A stretch of 64,000 nt of DNA, from NCBI GenBank assembly GCA_034522075.1, contig JAXHLO010000025.1:102737-166736 (forward strand), written 5' to 3'. A program made the position numbers and the translations under genes. Source of the DNA: UBA7803 sp034522075. Lineage in GTDB: Bacteria; Pseudomonadota; Gammaproteobacteria; Pseudomonadales; Azotimanducaceae. The notes below the pieces were generated by a model. The model ran no database searches and had not been told where the DNA came from. It saw only the letters and a program-made list of their open reading frames with translations. Position 1 is the stretch's first letter. Every line of letters begins with the position of its first letter. Positions 52,288 through 61,838 of the stretch are shown one piece after another.

Positions 52288-53001
52288 TCAGCCGCCCGGA
52301 AAACTCCGTTCCGAAACCGGTGCCAGCGCCAGCTCCAGGTTGGCCTCGGGATCGGTGAGCCGGGGCATCCGGCCGGTGAGCACCAGCGCCGGCGGCAGGT
52401 TGCGCAGCACCGGGGTGCCGAGATCGAACTGCTCGAAGGCATCGGCCATGAGTTCGCGCAGCTCGGCAGCCTTGGGGCTGGGGTAGGAATGCATGTAACT
52501 GAACGTACGGAACACACCGTCCGGCTCGAGACACCGGCTGGTACCGTCGAAAATCAGCTCCAGAGTGGCGCGGTCGATGAAGATCAACGGCAGGCCGGAG
52601 ATCACCGCGGCGGCAGGCGGCAGATTGCGGGCACGGCAGATGTCGACCACATCGGCCGCGTCGCCAAGCTCGAAATCCAGATCCGGGAAGCGCCGCACCA
52701 GAAACTTGTGCATACCGGGGTCTTTCTCGACACCGAGATACCGCACGTTCAGGCCACGGGCGCGCATGCGCTCCACCTCGACGGTAAACGCGCCGGTGCC
52801 CGGACCGTACTCCACCAGCAGATCGCCGCTGGCGAGATTCAGGCCGTGAAACATACGCTTGGTGAGAAACCTGGAACTCGGCCAGATCGACGCCACATGG
52901 CGCGGCCGGCGCAGAAATCTGCGCAGAAAATACAGTGACCCATCCGGTGATTTCTTCGCCACTTTGTTGCCACTGACCCCCATGGTGCGCGACTTTACCA
53001 T
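52288..53001 (-). CDS. PmtA/rRNA-dimethylase-like class I methyltransferase
   Basis: A 237-residue protein with a basic N-terminus, RRFLRRPRHVASIWPSSRFL, typical of membrane-associated phospholipid methyltransferases of the PmtA type. The SAM site is LLVEYGPGTGAFTVEVERM and the second motif is VISGLPLIFIDRATLE. In PmtA the motif ISGLP precedes phosphatidylethanolamine methylation. ATG 52983 is an alternative start six residues downstream. A relative lies at the window end (63.6 kb). It is convergent with the PLP enzyme and divergent from fnr. Confidence 0.82.
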   Translation of the reverse strand: MVKSRTMGVSGNKVAKKSPDGSLYFLRRFLRRPRHVASIWPSSRFLTKRMFHGLNLASGDLLVEYGPGTGAFTVEVERMRARGLNVRYLGVEKDPGMHKFLVRRFPDLDFELGDAADVVDICRARNLPPAAAVISGLPLIFIDRATLELIFDGTSRCLEPDGVFRTFSYMHSYPSPKAAELRELMADAFEQFDLGTPVLRNLPPALVLTGRMPRLTDPEANLELALAPVSERSFPGG

Positions 53002-53096
53002 CTATTGACGGCCGGTGCGCCAGCGCGTCGGACCCAGGCGCGATAGGGAAAACCCCGTATTACCCTCAGGCCCGCCGGTGGGGCACATTGACCGCA

Positions 53097-53798
53097 ATGA
53101 CCGTCCATTCACATTGCCACAATTGCCTTACCCGCCGGCAGTGTCTGGCAGCGGGCCTGCACGGCGATGCGCTGACAGCGCTGGCGGCCTGCGTACATCC
53201 AGGCGGCCCCATGAAGCGCGGCGATTTTCTCTATCGCGCCGGTGAACGGGCCAGCGACTGCTTCGTAGTGCGTTCCGGAGCCTACAAAACCATTCTCCTG
53301 AGCGGCAGCGGAGACGAGCACGTGACCGGCTTTCACTTCCCCGGCGATCTGCTGGGCATGGCGGCCCAGGCCACCGGCTCGCACCGGGAATCGGCCATCG
53401 CTCTGGAGACCAGCACCGCGTGCCGAATGCCCCTGGCGGAAATTCCTGCGCTGTGGCGCATGGGCGGCGGGCCGTCGCTGCTGCGCCTGATCGGCGACAG
53501 CGGCCAGCGCAGTGCCGAAGATCACATGAATCTGAGCCGCACGGCCGCGGACGCCCGGGTGGCGGGCTTTCTGAGCGCCCTGAGCCGACGCATGCAGCGG
53601 CAGGGCCGCGACAACCGCCAGTTGCCTCTGCCCATGAGCCGTACGGACCTGGCGAATTACCTGGGCATGACCCTCGAGTGCCTGTCCAGGGTGCTGGCAC
53701 GCTTTTCCGCCGCCGGCCTCGTTACCGCCGGCCGCACCCATATCGATCTGGAAGATGCCGGCGAACTCCATGCGCTGGCCGGACACATCGATTTCTGA
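53097..53798 (+). CDS. fnr: Oxygen-responsive FNR-type regulator
   Basis: A 233-residue CRP/FNR protein from ATG 53097 (a TTG at 53088 is an alternative). The iron-sulfur ligands are Cys7, Cys10 and Cys16 (C-x2-C-x5-C) and Cys109 (TSTACRMPL), the pattern of oxygen-sensing FNR rather than CRP. The cyclic-nucleotide-like fold spans 20-130 (HFPGDLLGMAAQATGSHRES) and the helix-turn-helix is MSRTDLANYLGMTLECLSRV, with Glu and Ser-Arg at DNA-contact positions, predicting a TTGAT-N4-ATCAA box. It controls anaerobic genes; hemN lies 15 bases downstream. Confidence 0.94.
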   Translation: MTVHSHCHNCLTRRQCLAAGLHGDALTALAACVHPGGPMKRGDFLYRAGERASDCFVVRSGAYKTILLSGSGDEHVTGFHFPGDLLGMAAQATGSHRESAIALETSTACRMPLAEIPALWRMGGGPSLLRLIGDSGQRSAEDHMNLSRTAADARVAGFLSALSRRMQRQGRDNRQLPLPMSRTDLANYLGMTLECLSRVLARFSAAGLVTAGRTHIDLEDAGELHALAGHIDF

Positions 53799-53813
53799 AC
53801 GCAGGCACCTCTC

Positions 53814-55193
53814 ATGACAAGCAGCACAACCGGTTTCGACCCCGACCTGATACGCCGCTACGACATCAGCGGCCCCAGGTATACGTCCTACCCCACAGCC
53901 AATCTGTTTCGTGACGACTTCCCGGCCGGCGAATATGCCGGTGCCCTGCAGCGGCTGCCGGACGACGCCCGGCTGTCGCTGTATCTGCATGTGCCGTTCT
54001 GCGCCACCGTGTGCTACTACTGCGCCTGCAACAAGATTATCACCAACAACCGGCGCCATGCCGTCGAATACCTCGAACGGCTGCACCGCGAGATGGCCCT
54101 CGCCCGGGCGCTGATTCCCGCCGGCCACAGCGTGGAACAGCTGCACTTCGGCGGCGGTACGCCGACCTATCTGACAGACCCGCAGTTCACGGCCCTGTTT
54201 GCGTCCCTGCGCGAGCACTTCAACCTGCTCGACACGCCGCAGCGGGATTTCTCCATTGAAATCGATCCGCGCACCGTCGACCCGCAGCGCATACGGTTCC
54301 TCACTGGGCTTGGTATCAATCGGGTGAGCCTGGGCATTCAGGACTTCGATCCGGATGTGCAGGCGGCGGTGAACCGTATACAGAGCGTTGCGGATACCCG
54401 CGCCATCATCGATGCCGCCCGCCGCAGCGGTGTCGAGTCAGTGAGCGTCGATCTGATCTACGGCCTGCCGCTGCAATCTACGGCCAGCTTTGCGCGGACC
54501 CTGGCGAGCGTCATCGACCTCGCGCCGGATCGAATTTCTCTGTACAGCTATGCCCATCTGCCGCAGCGCTTCAAGACCCAGCGGCAGATCAACGTACTCG
54601 ATCTGCCGCGTGCAGAAATCAAGCTGCAACTGCTGCAGCTCGCCATCGACACGCTCGGCGGCGCCGGCTACGAGTACATCGGCATGGACCACTTCGCCCG
54701 CAAAGACGACAGCCTGGTCGCGGCGGCGCAGCGCGGCGAGCTGCAGCGCAACTTCCAGGGCTATACCACCCACAGGCACTGCGATCTGGTGGCCCTCGGG
54801 GTAAGCGCGATCAGCGATGTGGGCGGGGTCTATGCCCAGAACGGCAAGGATCTCAAACGCTACTACGAACTGGTCGACGCGGGGCTGCTGCCCATCGAAC
54901 GCGGGCTGGTAAGCAGCTCCGAGGACGCCTTGCGGCGCGAGGTGATCGGAGAGCTGATGTGCCACTTTCACGTCGACACGGCGGCGGTCTCGGCGCGCCA
55001 CGGCATCGACTTTCACGAACACTTTGCGGATGCAATGGCCGAGCTCGAACGCCTGGAACGTGACGGGCTGGTGGAGGTAACTGAAGCAGCCATCCGGGTA
55101 ACGGCACGCGGCCGCTTTCTGATCCGCAACGTGTGCATGCCGTTCGACGCCTACCTGGCGCCCGTCAGCGACAGCTTTTCGAAAGCTATCTGA
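53814..55193 (+). CDS. hemN: Oxygen-independent coproporphyrinogen III oxidase
   Basis: A 459-residue radical-SAM enzyme. HVPFCATVCYYCACNKII gives the cluster cysteines Cys63, Cys67 and Cys70 (C-x3-C-x2-C) plus the family Cys72. EQLHFGGGTPTYLTDPQF, then RVSLGIQDFDPDVQAAVNR and SVSVDLIYGLPLQS, are HemN motifs. It decarboxylates coproporphyrinogen III to protoporphyrinogen IX without oxygen. Its immediate follow-on position to fnr fits regulation by oxygen. Length and motifs are all normal. Confidence 0.96.
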   Translation: MTSSTTGFDPDLIRRYDISGPRYTSYPTANLFRDDFPAGEYAGALQRLPDDARLSLYLHVPFCATVCYYCACNKIITNNRRHAVEYLERLHREMALARALIPAGHSVEQLHFGGGTPTYLTDPQFTALFASLREHFNLLDTPQRDFSIEIDPRTVDPQRIRFLTGLGINRVSLGIQDFDPDVQAAVNRIQSVADTRAIIDAARRSGVESVSVDLIYGLPLQSTASFARTLASVIDLAPDRISLYSYAHLPQRFKTQRQINVLDLPRAEIKLQLLQLAIDTLGGAGYEYIGMDHFARKDDSLVAAAQRGELQRNFQGYTTHRHCDLVALGVSAISDVGGVYAQNGKDLKRYYELVDAGLLPIERGLVSSSEDALRREVIGELMCHFHVDTAAVSARHGIDFHEHFADAMAELERLERDGLVEVTEAAIRVTARGRFLIRNVCMPFDAYLAPVSDSFSKAI

Positions 55194-55199
55194 ACGGTT

Positions 55200-56336
55200 T
55201 CATTCTTCCATAAAACCGGCGAGCCGCTCGGCAGCGGTGGCGAAGTCTTCCATGAATTCGAACACCACGGAACGCACGGATTGTGCCGAATTCATGAGCC
55301 CCACACCCTGACCTACCCAATAAGTGGCGAGCTGCCGCGCGCCGGGGTCACCGGATTCCGCCAGCTTGTCGATACTGCGCAGTGCCGGTTCACTGACCAG
55401 ACTCTGCAGCGGCATGGGCAGGGGGTCCGGCGCGTCCGGAGCCTGCCACGCATCCGTCCAGGCGGAGCGGAGCTGCCGTGTGTATTTACCCGTGCGGCTG
55501 CGCGAGCGCACGGTCTGCCGGGAATTCGCGGCGAGCATCTTTTCCTTCACCACCTGATTGGTCTCGGCTTCGGCGGTGGTGAGCCAGACGGAGCCGGTCC
55601 AGGCGCCGGCGGCTCCCATGGCCATGCAGGCGGCCATCTGCCGGCCCGTGACGATGCCGCCGGCCGCCAGCACGTGCACGTCGCCATGGTCTTTCAGGGC
55701 CTCGATCACTTCCGGCACCAGCACCAGGGTGGAGACCTCGCCGCAATGGCCGCCGGCTTCGGTGCCGGAAACCACCAGAATGTCCACGCCGGCTTCCACG
55801 TGCTTGATGGCATGTTCCCGCGCGCCGGTCAGCGCTCCCACTGCCACGCCTTCGGCGCGCGCCCGGTCGAGCATGATCTTCGGCGGCACACCCAGGGCAT
55901 TGACGATGAGCTTGATGGGATGGGCGAAGGCCACGTCGAGAATCGCGGCGGCACCGGTCTCGCGCATGCCGCTGGCGAACCCTTCAGCCACGCCGCGGCT
56001 CCACAGGCCCTCGATGGCGACACCGTGCTCGGCGAGAATCCGCTCAACGTAGGCTTTGTGCTCCGGCGGAATGCGCGCTTCGACTTCCGCCGGCGACAGG
56101 TTGCCGGCCTTGTCGTCCATGCTGGTGGGCACAATGAGGTCGACACCGTAAGGCTTGCCATCGACGTGCTCATCGATCCAGGCGAGCTCGACCTCCAGCG
56201 ACTGCGGCGAATGCCCGGCTGCGCCGAGCACGCCGAAGCCGCCGGCCCGGCTGACTTCCGCCACCACGTCCCGGCAATGGCTGAAGGCGAACAGCGGGAA
56301 CTCGATGCCCAGTTCTGCGCAGATTCTGGAATTCAT
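55200..56336 (-). CDS. Nitronate-monooxygenase-like FMN enzyme
   Basis: A 378-residue TIM-barrel enzyme from ATG 56336 (MNSRICAELGIEFPLFAFSH). The FMN-binding C-terminal phosphate loop is seen in VHVLAAGGIVTGRQMAACMA and GAAGAWTGSVWLTT, and VVSGTEAGGHCGEV matches the substrate/flavin loop of class I and II nitronate monooxygenases. It may detoxify nitroalkanes or act as a reductase. The gene lies only four bases after the PEP-mutase-like gene on the same strand, so they are likely one transcript. Confidence 0.88.
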   Translation of the reverse strand: MNSRICAELGIEFPLFAFSHCRDVVAEVSRAGGFGVLGAAGHSPQSLEVELAWIDEHVDGKPYGVDLIVPTSMDDKAGNLSPAEVEARIPPEHKAYVERILAEHGVAIEGLWSRGVAEGFASGMRETGAAAILDVAFAHPIKLIVNALGVPPKIMLDRARAEGVAVGALTGAREHAIKHVEAGVDILVVSGTEAGGHCGEVSTLVLVPEVIEALKDHGDVHVLAAGGIVTGRQMAACMAMGAAGAWTGSVWLTTAEAETNQVVKEKMLAANSRQTVRSRSRTGKYTRQLRSAWTDAWQAPDAPDPLPMPLQSLVSEPALRSIDKLAESGDPGARQLATYWVGQGVGLMNSAQSVRSVVFEFMEDFATAAERLAGFMEE

Positions 56337-56340
56337 GGTC

Positions 56341-57153
56341 TTACTCCTTGGACAAAAACTTCGCGGCTTCGGCAGCCTGGCGCAATTGGGACATCCAGCC
56401 GAAGGTGCCGTGCTCGAGCATCTCCCGGCCGGCTTCCAGCACCGGGCCCATGGCCAGCAGGGCCAGCGCACCGCCGACGCTGACCCGGCGCGCTCCGGCG
56501 TCGGCGAGTTCCGCCAGGCTCGCCCCCGGCAGGGTCGGGGCCAGCACGTTCACCGGCCGCGAGACGCTGGCGCAGACGCGGCGCAGCAGCGCCAGGGAGT
56601 CGATACCGGGCGCATAGAGCACGTCGGCCCCGGCGGCCTCAAATGCCTGCAGGCGCCGGATGGTGTCTTCCGGATCATCTACACCACGCAGCAGATTCTC
56701 AGCCCGCGCGGTGAGGGTGAACGGAAAATCCAGTGCCCGGGCCGCTGCCACGGCCGCCTCGACCCGCGCCACGGCCTGATCGAAATCATAGATTCCGCTG
56801 CCGTCGTAATCCTCGATGGACGCACCCACGGCGCCAGCCCCGGCAACGGCGGTGATGGCGCTGGCCACGTCTTCCGCCGAGTGACCGAAGCCGTTTTCCA
56901 GGTCCACGCTCACCGGCACGCTGACGGCCCCGCACAGAGCCTCCACATGGGCCAGCTTTTCCGCCAGGGATACGCGCCCGTCGCGGCGACCCAGCGTTTG
57001 CGCAAATCCGGCGCTGGTGCTGGCCAGGGCAGCGAATCCCAACCCTTCGAGAAGGCGCGCTGAGCCGGCGTCCCACGGATTGGCGATAATGAAGGCCCCG
57101 TCGCCCTGATGCAGATCGCGGAAGATCTCCGCTTTGCGCTGCTGGCCGGTCAT
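56341..57153 (-). CDS. Isocitrate lyase/PEP mutase superfamily protein
   Basis: A 270-residue TIM-barrel enzyme from ATG 57153 (MTGQQRKAEIFRDLHQGDGA). NPWDAGSARLLEGLGFAALA is the usual family start region, VPVSVDLENGFGHSAEDVA carries the Mg-binding Asp and the ENG/DxxxGYG-like motif, and GASIEDYDGSG gives the next ligand. The catalytic lysine/cysteine motif K-K-C-G of true isocitrate lyase is absent, so it is more like carboxyphosphonoenolpyruvate mutase or oxaloacetate decarboxylase relatives. It is divergent from the RND adaptor. Confidence 0.88.
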   Translation of the reverse strand: MTGQQRKAEIFRDLHQGDGAFIIANPWDAGSARLLEGLGFAALASTSAGFAQTLGRRDGRVSLAEKLAHVEALCGAVSVPVSVDLENGFGHSAEDVASAITAVAGAGAVGASIEDYDGSGIYDFDQAVARVEAAVAAARALDFPFTLTARAENLLRGVDDPEDTIRRLQAFEAAGADVLYAPGIDSLALLRRVCASVSRPVNVLAPTLPGASLAELADAGARRVSVGGALALLAMGPVLEAGREMLEHGTFGWMSQLRQAAEAAKFLSKE

Positions 57154-57262
57154 ACTGGTGCTCACCGCTGGGGAAGTTCGGGGCAACGACTATAGCGACG
57201 CCGTGGCTGTGAGGCCAGCCAGGCGATTTGCCAGAGAGCTCTACTTGCCACACCATTGTCTG

Positions 57263-58372
57263 ATGTCGAAAATTTTCGGCCCCATCGGGTGCATGCCCCG
57301 CATGGCGGCAATCGCCGTCCTGGCGACGTCAGCCGCGTGCAGCGACGAGCCCTCGAGCGACAGCGAAGAGCCGTCCGTCAGGGTGCAGGTGGCCACCGCC
57401 GAGCACCACAGCATGGCCGAGACCGTGCGCGGCATCGGCACACTGCGGGCACTGCAGACTGTGGAACTGCGCCCGGAAACGGCCGGCCGCATCACCCACA
57501 TGCGCTTCGAGGAAGGGGGCCGCGTGGCCGCCGGCGAGGTACTCTTCGAACTCGATACCCGCAAGCTCGATCGGGAACTCATGTCGCGCACGGCCGCACT
57601 GGAGGCCGCCGAGGCGCGCCAGGAAAATGCCGAACGGGAGCTGGCGCGGGTCGAGCGCCTGTTCGAGCAGAACGCGGCTAGCGAGGATGCCCGCGATCAG
57701 GCCGCCACCGAACTGCGCGCCGCCCGGGCCGAGGTTCGACGTCTCGAATCCGAAGTCAGCCTCGCCAGAGAACGGCTGGCAGACATGCGCATCCGGGCAC
57801 CCTTCGACGGCATGATCTCGGATGCCCTGGTCGACGAAGGAGACTTCGTGCAGGCCGGCGCCCTGCTGGGCACGACCTATCAGACCGGTGCTCTGGAGAT
57901 CGAATTTACTGTGCCGGAACGCCACAGCGGCCGTATCGCCGCCGGCCAGCACGTGGACCTCACGGTAAGCGCCTACCCGAACCGGACCTTCTCGGCCACC
58001 ACGACCTTCGTCAGTCCCAGTGTCAGTGACGATACCCGGGATTTTCTCGTCAAAGCCCGGCTGGAGAATCCCGACGCACTGCTCAAGCCGGGCACTTTCG
58101 CCACCGCGCTGCTCACGGTCGCTGAGCGGGATGATGCCCTGGTCATACCGGAGGAGGCGCTGATCGCCACGCGGGAGGGCTACATGGTCTTCATCGTGAA
58201 TGACGAAGACCGCGCGCAGCGCCGCCGCGTGGACATCGGTCTGAGGAATCCGGGCATCGTGGAGGTGACCGAGGGCCTGGAACCCGGCGACCGCGTGGTT
58301 CGTACGGGTCATATGCGTGTGGCGGACGGCGCGCCGCTGTCCATCGCCGAACCCGACGACGACGCCGCATGA
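57263..58372 (+). CDS. RND efflux periplasmic adaptor (membrane fusion lipoprotein)
   Basis: A 369-residue adaptor. From ATG 57263 or ATG 57293 the N-terminus is a lipoprotein-like signal (MPRMAAIAVLATSAAC). The lipoyl-like halves are GTLRALQTVELRPETAGRI and RIRAPFDGMISDALVDEGDF, separated by a coiled-coil hairpin (EARQENAERELARVERLFE, with LRAARAEVRRLESEV). The later beta-barrel ends with LVIPEEALIATREGYMVFIV. It bridges the inner-membrane pump to an outer-membrane channel, which is not encoded here. The pump begins 11 bases downstream. Confidence 0.93.
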   Translation: MSKIFGPIGCMPRMAAIAVLATSAACSDEPSSDSEEPSVRVQVATAEHHSMAETVRGIGTLRALQTVELRPETAGRITHMRFEEGGRVAAGEVLFELDTRKLDRELMSRTAALEAAEARQENAERELARVERLFEQNAASEDARDQAATELRAARAEVRRLESEVSLARERLADMRIRAPFDGMISDALVDEGDFVQAGALLGTTYQTGALEIEFTVPERHSGRIAAGQHVDLTVSAYPNRTFSATTTFVSPSVSDDTRDFLVKARLENPDALLKPGTFATALLTVAERDDALVIPEEALIATREGYMVFIVNDEDRAQRRRVDIGLRNPGIVEVTEGLEPGDRVVRTGHMRVADGAPLSIAEPDDDAA

Positions 58373-58382
58373 GGCGGCTGCA

Positions 58383-61300
58383 ATGATCTGGAATTTCTGC
58401 ATCCGCCGACCGGTATTCACTTCGGTGATCTGGGTCGTCGTGGCCATATTCGGCATCTACGGTTTCAATCAGATGCCCGTGCGCGAACAACCGGACGTCG
58501 ACCCGCCCATCGTCAGCGTCAATGTGGTGCTGCTCGGTGCCGAGCCGGAAGTCCTGGAAATCGAGGTCATCGAACCCCTCGAGGAAGAGATCAACACCAT
58601 CGAAGGGCTCAAGGAACTGACCTCCACCGCCCGCGACCAGGTGGCCACCATCACCGCCGAGTTCGAGCTGTGGCGTGACATCGACGTCGCCGCCCAGGAC
58701 GTGCGCGACCGGGTCAATCGGGCGCGCCGCGGCCTGCCCGACGAGGTGGAAGAACCCATCGTGCGCAAGCTCGACCCTGATGCCCAGGCCATCATGTGGG
58801 TGTCGCTGCTCGGCGACGAACGCTGGGACACGGTGCGCATGTCCGAGTACGCCGACACGGAGATCAAGGAACGCCTGTCCGGCATACGCGGCGTGGGCCA
58901 GGTCGTCATCGGCGGCGAACGTTCCTATGCCGTGCGCGTGCGCCTCGATCCGGCTCTGCTGGCCGCACATCAGCTGACGATTCAGGACGTCGTCGACACC
59001 ATTCAACGCAACAACGTGGACATACCGTCCGGGCGCGTGGAAAGTCGAGCCCGGGAGTTCCTGGTGCGCACCCAGGGGCAGTTCGAATCCGCCGCGCCCA
59101 TCAACGACCTCATTGTCCGCTCCGGCGAAGACGGCCCCGTGCGTATCGGTGACGTGGGCGAGGCCGTGGACGCCGTGCAGAATGACCGTCAGCTTGCCCG
59201 CTTCACCGGCGAGCCCACGGTGGGCATGGGTGTCGTCAAACAGAGCGATGCCAACGCCGTGCAGCTTTCCGCCACCGTACGGTCCCGGCTGGCGGACATT
59301 GCCGAGGATTTTCCACCGGGGCTGAGCTACGAAATCGCCACCGACGATACGACCTACGTGGCCGAGAACATCGCCGATCTGCAGACCACCATCATCCTGG
59401 CTACCGCGCTGGTGATCCTCGTCGTACTGATCTTCCTGCGCAGCCCCACCGGCACCATCGCCGTGGCGCTGGCCATTCCCACATCACTGGCCGCCGGCTT
59501 CGCCGCCATGCACGCCCTGGGCTTTTCTCTGAACGTGCTGTCGATGCTGGCGCTGATACTGGTCATCGGCATCGTCATCGATGACGCCATCGTGGTGCTG
59601 GAGGCGACCTATCGGCACATGGAGGGCGGAGCCGAGCCGAAGCCCGCGGCACGCACAGCCACCACGGAGGTGGCGTTCCCGGCCATTGCCAACAGCCTGT
59701 CGCTGGCGGCCGTGTTCATCCCGGTAGCTTTTACCGGCGGTATGATCGGCCGTTTCTTCTTCGAGTTCGGCGTCACCGTCACCGCCACCGTGCTCGCTTC
59801 CACGGCCACCGCCCTGACGCTGACGCCCATGCTGTGCTCGCGCTTTCTCAGTGTACCGGAGCGCCACGGACGACTGTTCGAGGCTTCCGAACGCGGCTTT
59901 CAGGCCCTCGAGCGCGGCTACGAGCGCCTGCTTGCTGCCGCATTCCGTCAGCGCACGGTTACCGTGGCCAGCGGCATCAGCGCGCTCGTCGTAGGTCTGC
60001 TGGCGTTCAACAGCCTGTCAACGGAGTTCGCGCCAGCCGTCGACCGATCGGAGCTGATGATCTCCTACGAGGTTCCACAGGGTGCAACCCTGCGCGAGAC
60101 CGACACCTATGCGCGTGCCATCGAAGACATGCTCCGCGGCACCCCCGAAGTCAGTCACTGGTTCCTGGCCATCGCACTGTCCCAGGGCGGTCCGGGTGAA
60201 GTGAATCGCGGCGTGGTGTTCGTCAAGCTGGTGCCCACCGATCAGCGGGAACGCCACCAGCAGCAGATCATGCAGTCCATGCGCGAGGCGCTCAACGAAA
60301 TTCCCATGGGTCGCGGCTTCGTGCTCGACGCCGGCGGCGGCCCCGGCGGCAGCGCGCCGCTGCAGGTGGTGCTGCAGCACGGCAATCTGGATACCCTTGC
60401 CCGGCAGCAGGAGAGACTCATGCGCTGGATGCGCAACCAGCGCGAGTTCGTCGACGTGAACTCGAACCTGCGCGTCAATGCGCCGCGGGTGGAGGTGGAC
60501 ATCAACCGCGACAAGGCCGCACAGAACGGCATCAGTGTCGCCGACATCTCCAACACCCTGCGCTTCATGCTCGGCGAGCCGGAGATCTCGCAGATCGAGC
60601 GCAACAGTGAACGCTACGAAGTCATTACCGAAGTGGGCGGCCGCGGGGACATGGTGCCCGACATGCTGGCGGATCTTTACGTCCGCTCGGGCGCCGGCGA
60701 ACTGGTGGCACTCGGCAATCTGGTGGATCTGCGCGAGACCATCGGGCCGAGCGCCGTGCATCACTTCAATCGCCGGCGGGCGGCAACGATTTCCGCATCA
60801 ACCCCGCCCGGGGTAGCGTTGGGAGACGCTATCGGCAAAGTCGAACGTTTCATCGAACAGGAACTGCCTGCCGGATTCAGCTATGAGATGGCCGGTCAGG
60901 CCCAGGACTTCCAGGAATCTTTTTACTATCTGACGGTGGCGCTGGTGATGTCCATCGTCTTCATCTATCTGGTGCTGGCCGCCCAGTTCGAATCACTGCT
61001 GCATCCATTCACCATTCTGCTGGCGCTGCCGCTATCGACCGTAGGGGCATTCGGATCCTTGTGGCTGCTGGGCATGGAGTTCAGCGTGTTCGCATTCATC
61101 GGCCTGATCATGCTCATGGGGCTGGTGACCAAGAACGCCATCCTGCTGGTCGACTACACACTGGTTCTGATAGCCCGCGGCCGGGACACCGTGAGCGCCG
61201 CCAAGGAGGCCGCCCGGGTGCGTTTCCGGCCAGTACTGATGACTGCCTGTTCCACCATCCTCGGCATGATGCCCATTGCGTTCGGTTTCGGCGCCGGCGG

Positions 61301-61475
61301 CGAAGCGCGCTCGCCGCTGGGTGTTTCGGTGGCCGTGGGTATCGGCTCGTCCACGCTGCTGACCCTGGTGGTGATACCCGTGGTATTCACCCTGTTCGAC
61401 TCGGCGCGGCGGCGCCTGCAGCGGGCGGCACCAGACATCGGCCGGTCCGGACAGAGTACTGGTCAACAATCATGA
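58383..61475 (+). CDS. RND efflux pump, HAE-1-like
   Basis: A 1030-residue inner-membrane pump from ATG 58383. The N-terminus FCIRRPVFTSVIWVVVAIFG, the periplasmic porter segments (REQPDVDPPIVSVNV) and the twelve membrane helices match the hydrophobe/amphiphile efflux family. The proton-relay pair is Asp400-Asp401 in GIVIDDAIVVLEAT. Late helices include GLVTKNAILLVDY. Likely a multidrug or bile/hydrocarbon exporter. It shares an operon with the adaptor and, by ATGA overlap, a small P-II-like protein. Confidence 0.95.
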   Translation: MIWNFCIRRPVFTSVIWVVVAIFGIYGFNQMPVREQPDVDPPIVSVNVVLLGAEPEVLEIEVIEPLEEEINTIEGLKELTSTARDQVATITAEFELWRDIDVAAQDVRDRVNRARRGLPDEVEEPIVRKLDPDAQAIMWVSLLGDERWDTVRMSEYADTEIKERLSGIRGVGQVVIGGERSYAVRVRLDPALLAAHQLTIQDVVDTIQRNNVDIPSGRVESRAREFLVRTQGQFESAAPINDLIVRSGEDGPVRIGDVGEAVDAVQNDRQLARFTGEPTVGMGVVKQSDANAVQLSATVRSRLADIAEDFPPGLSYEIATDDTTYVAENIADLQTTIILATALVILVVLIFLRSPTGTIAVALAIPTSLAAGFAAMHALGFSLNVLSMLALILVIGIVIDDAIVVLEATYRHMEGGAEPKPAARTATTEVAFPAIANSLSLAAVFIPVAFTGGMIGRFFFEFGVTVTATVLASTATALTLTPMLCSRFLSVPERHGRLFEASERGFQALERGYERLLAAAFRQRTVTVASGISALVVGLLAFNSLSTEFAPAVDRSELMISYEVPQGATLRETDTYARAIEDMLRGTPEVSHWFLAIALSQGGPGEVNRGVVFVKLVPTDQRERHQQQIMQSMREALNEIPMGRGFVLDAGGGPGGSAPLQVVLQHGNLDTLARQQERLMRWMRNQREFVDVNSNLRVNAPRVEVDINRDKAAQNGISVADISNTLRFMLGEPEISQIERNSERYEVITEVGGRGDMVPDMLADLYVRSGAGELVALGNLVDLRETIGPSAVHHFNRRRAATISASTPPGVALGDAIGKVERFIEQELPAGFSYEMAGQAQDFQESFYYLTVALVMSIVFIYLVLAAQFESLLHPFTILLALPLSTVGAFGSLWLLGMEFSVFAFIGLIMLMGLVTKNAILLVDYTLVLIARGRDTVSAAKEAARVRFRPVLMTACSTILGMMPIAFGFGAGGEARSPLGVSVAVGIGSSTLLTLVVIPVVFTLFDSARRRLQRAAPDIGRSGQSTGQQS

Positions 61476-61774
61476 AGCTCGTGGTGATCAGTGTGCATTT
61501 CGAGTATGCCGACGTCATCGAGCAGATCATCGACGCTCACGACGTGCCGCACTACTTCGTTTATCCGCGCATCGAAGGCCGCGACAGCGAGGGCTTTCAC
61601 GAAGGTTCCCAGGTCCATCCCGGCAACCTCTCTGCCATGCACGTGCGTATGGAGGATGACGCCGTGGAGGCGCTGCTCGACGACCTGCGGGCCTTTCGCG
61701 TCGAGAAGAAGGCGCACCGCCGCCCTCGAGGCAGTCTGGTGCTGGAGGTGCAGCGCTGGATGGGGCCTTCCTGA
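61472..61774 (+). CDS. Small P-II-like transporter-associated protein
   Basis: A 100-residue soluble protein whose ATG overlaps the pump stop (ATGA), so it is co-translated with it. The alternating strand/helix pattern MKLVVISVHFEYADVIEQII, then VPHYFVYPRIEGRDSEG and DAVEALLDDLRAFRVEKK looks like the ferredoxin-like fold of P-II/CutA-type sensors. Similar small proteins (PG0541-type) occur directly behind RND pumps in other bacteria. A ligand- or metal-responsive control of the pump is possible, but no experiment or ligand is known to me. Confidence 0.7.
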   Translation: MKLVVISVHFEYADVIEQIIDAHDVPHYFVYPRIEGRDSEGFHEGSQVHPGNLSAMHVRMEDDAVEALLDDLRAFRVEKKAHRRPRGSLVLEVQRWMGPS

Positions 61775-61838
61775 TCCGGTGCCGCTGAACTGTCCCCCGC
61801 ATCCCTGTATGCTGTAGAAAAACTTCTGGAGGGGCAGC

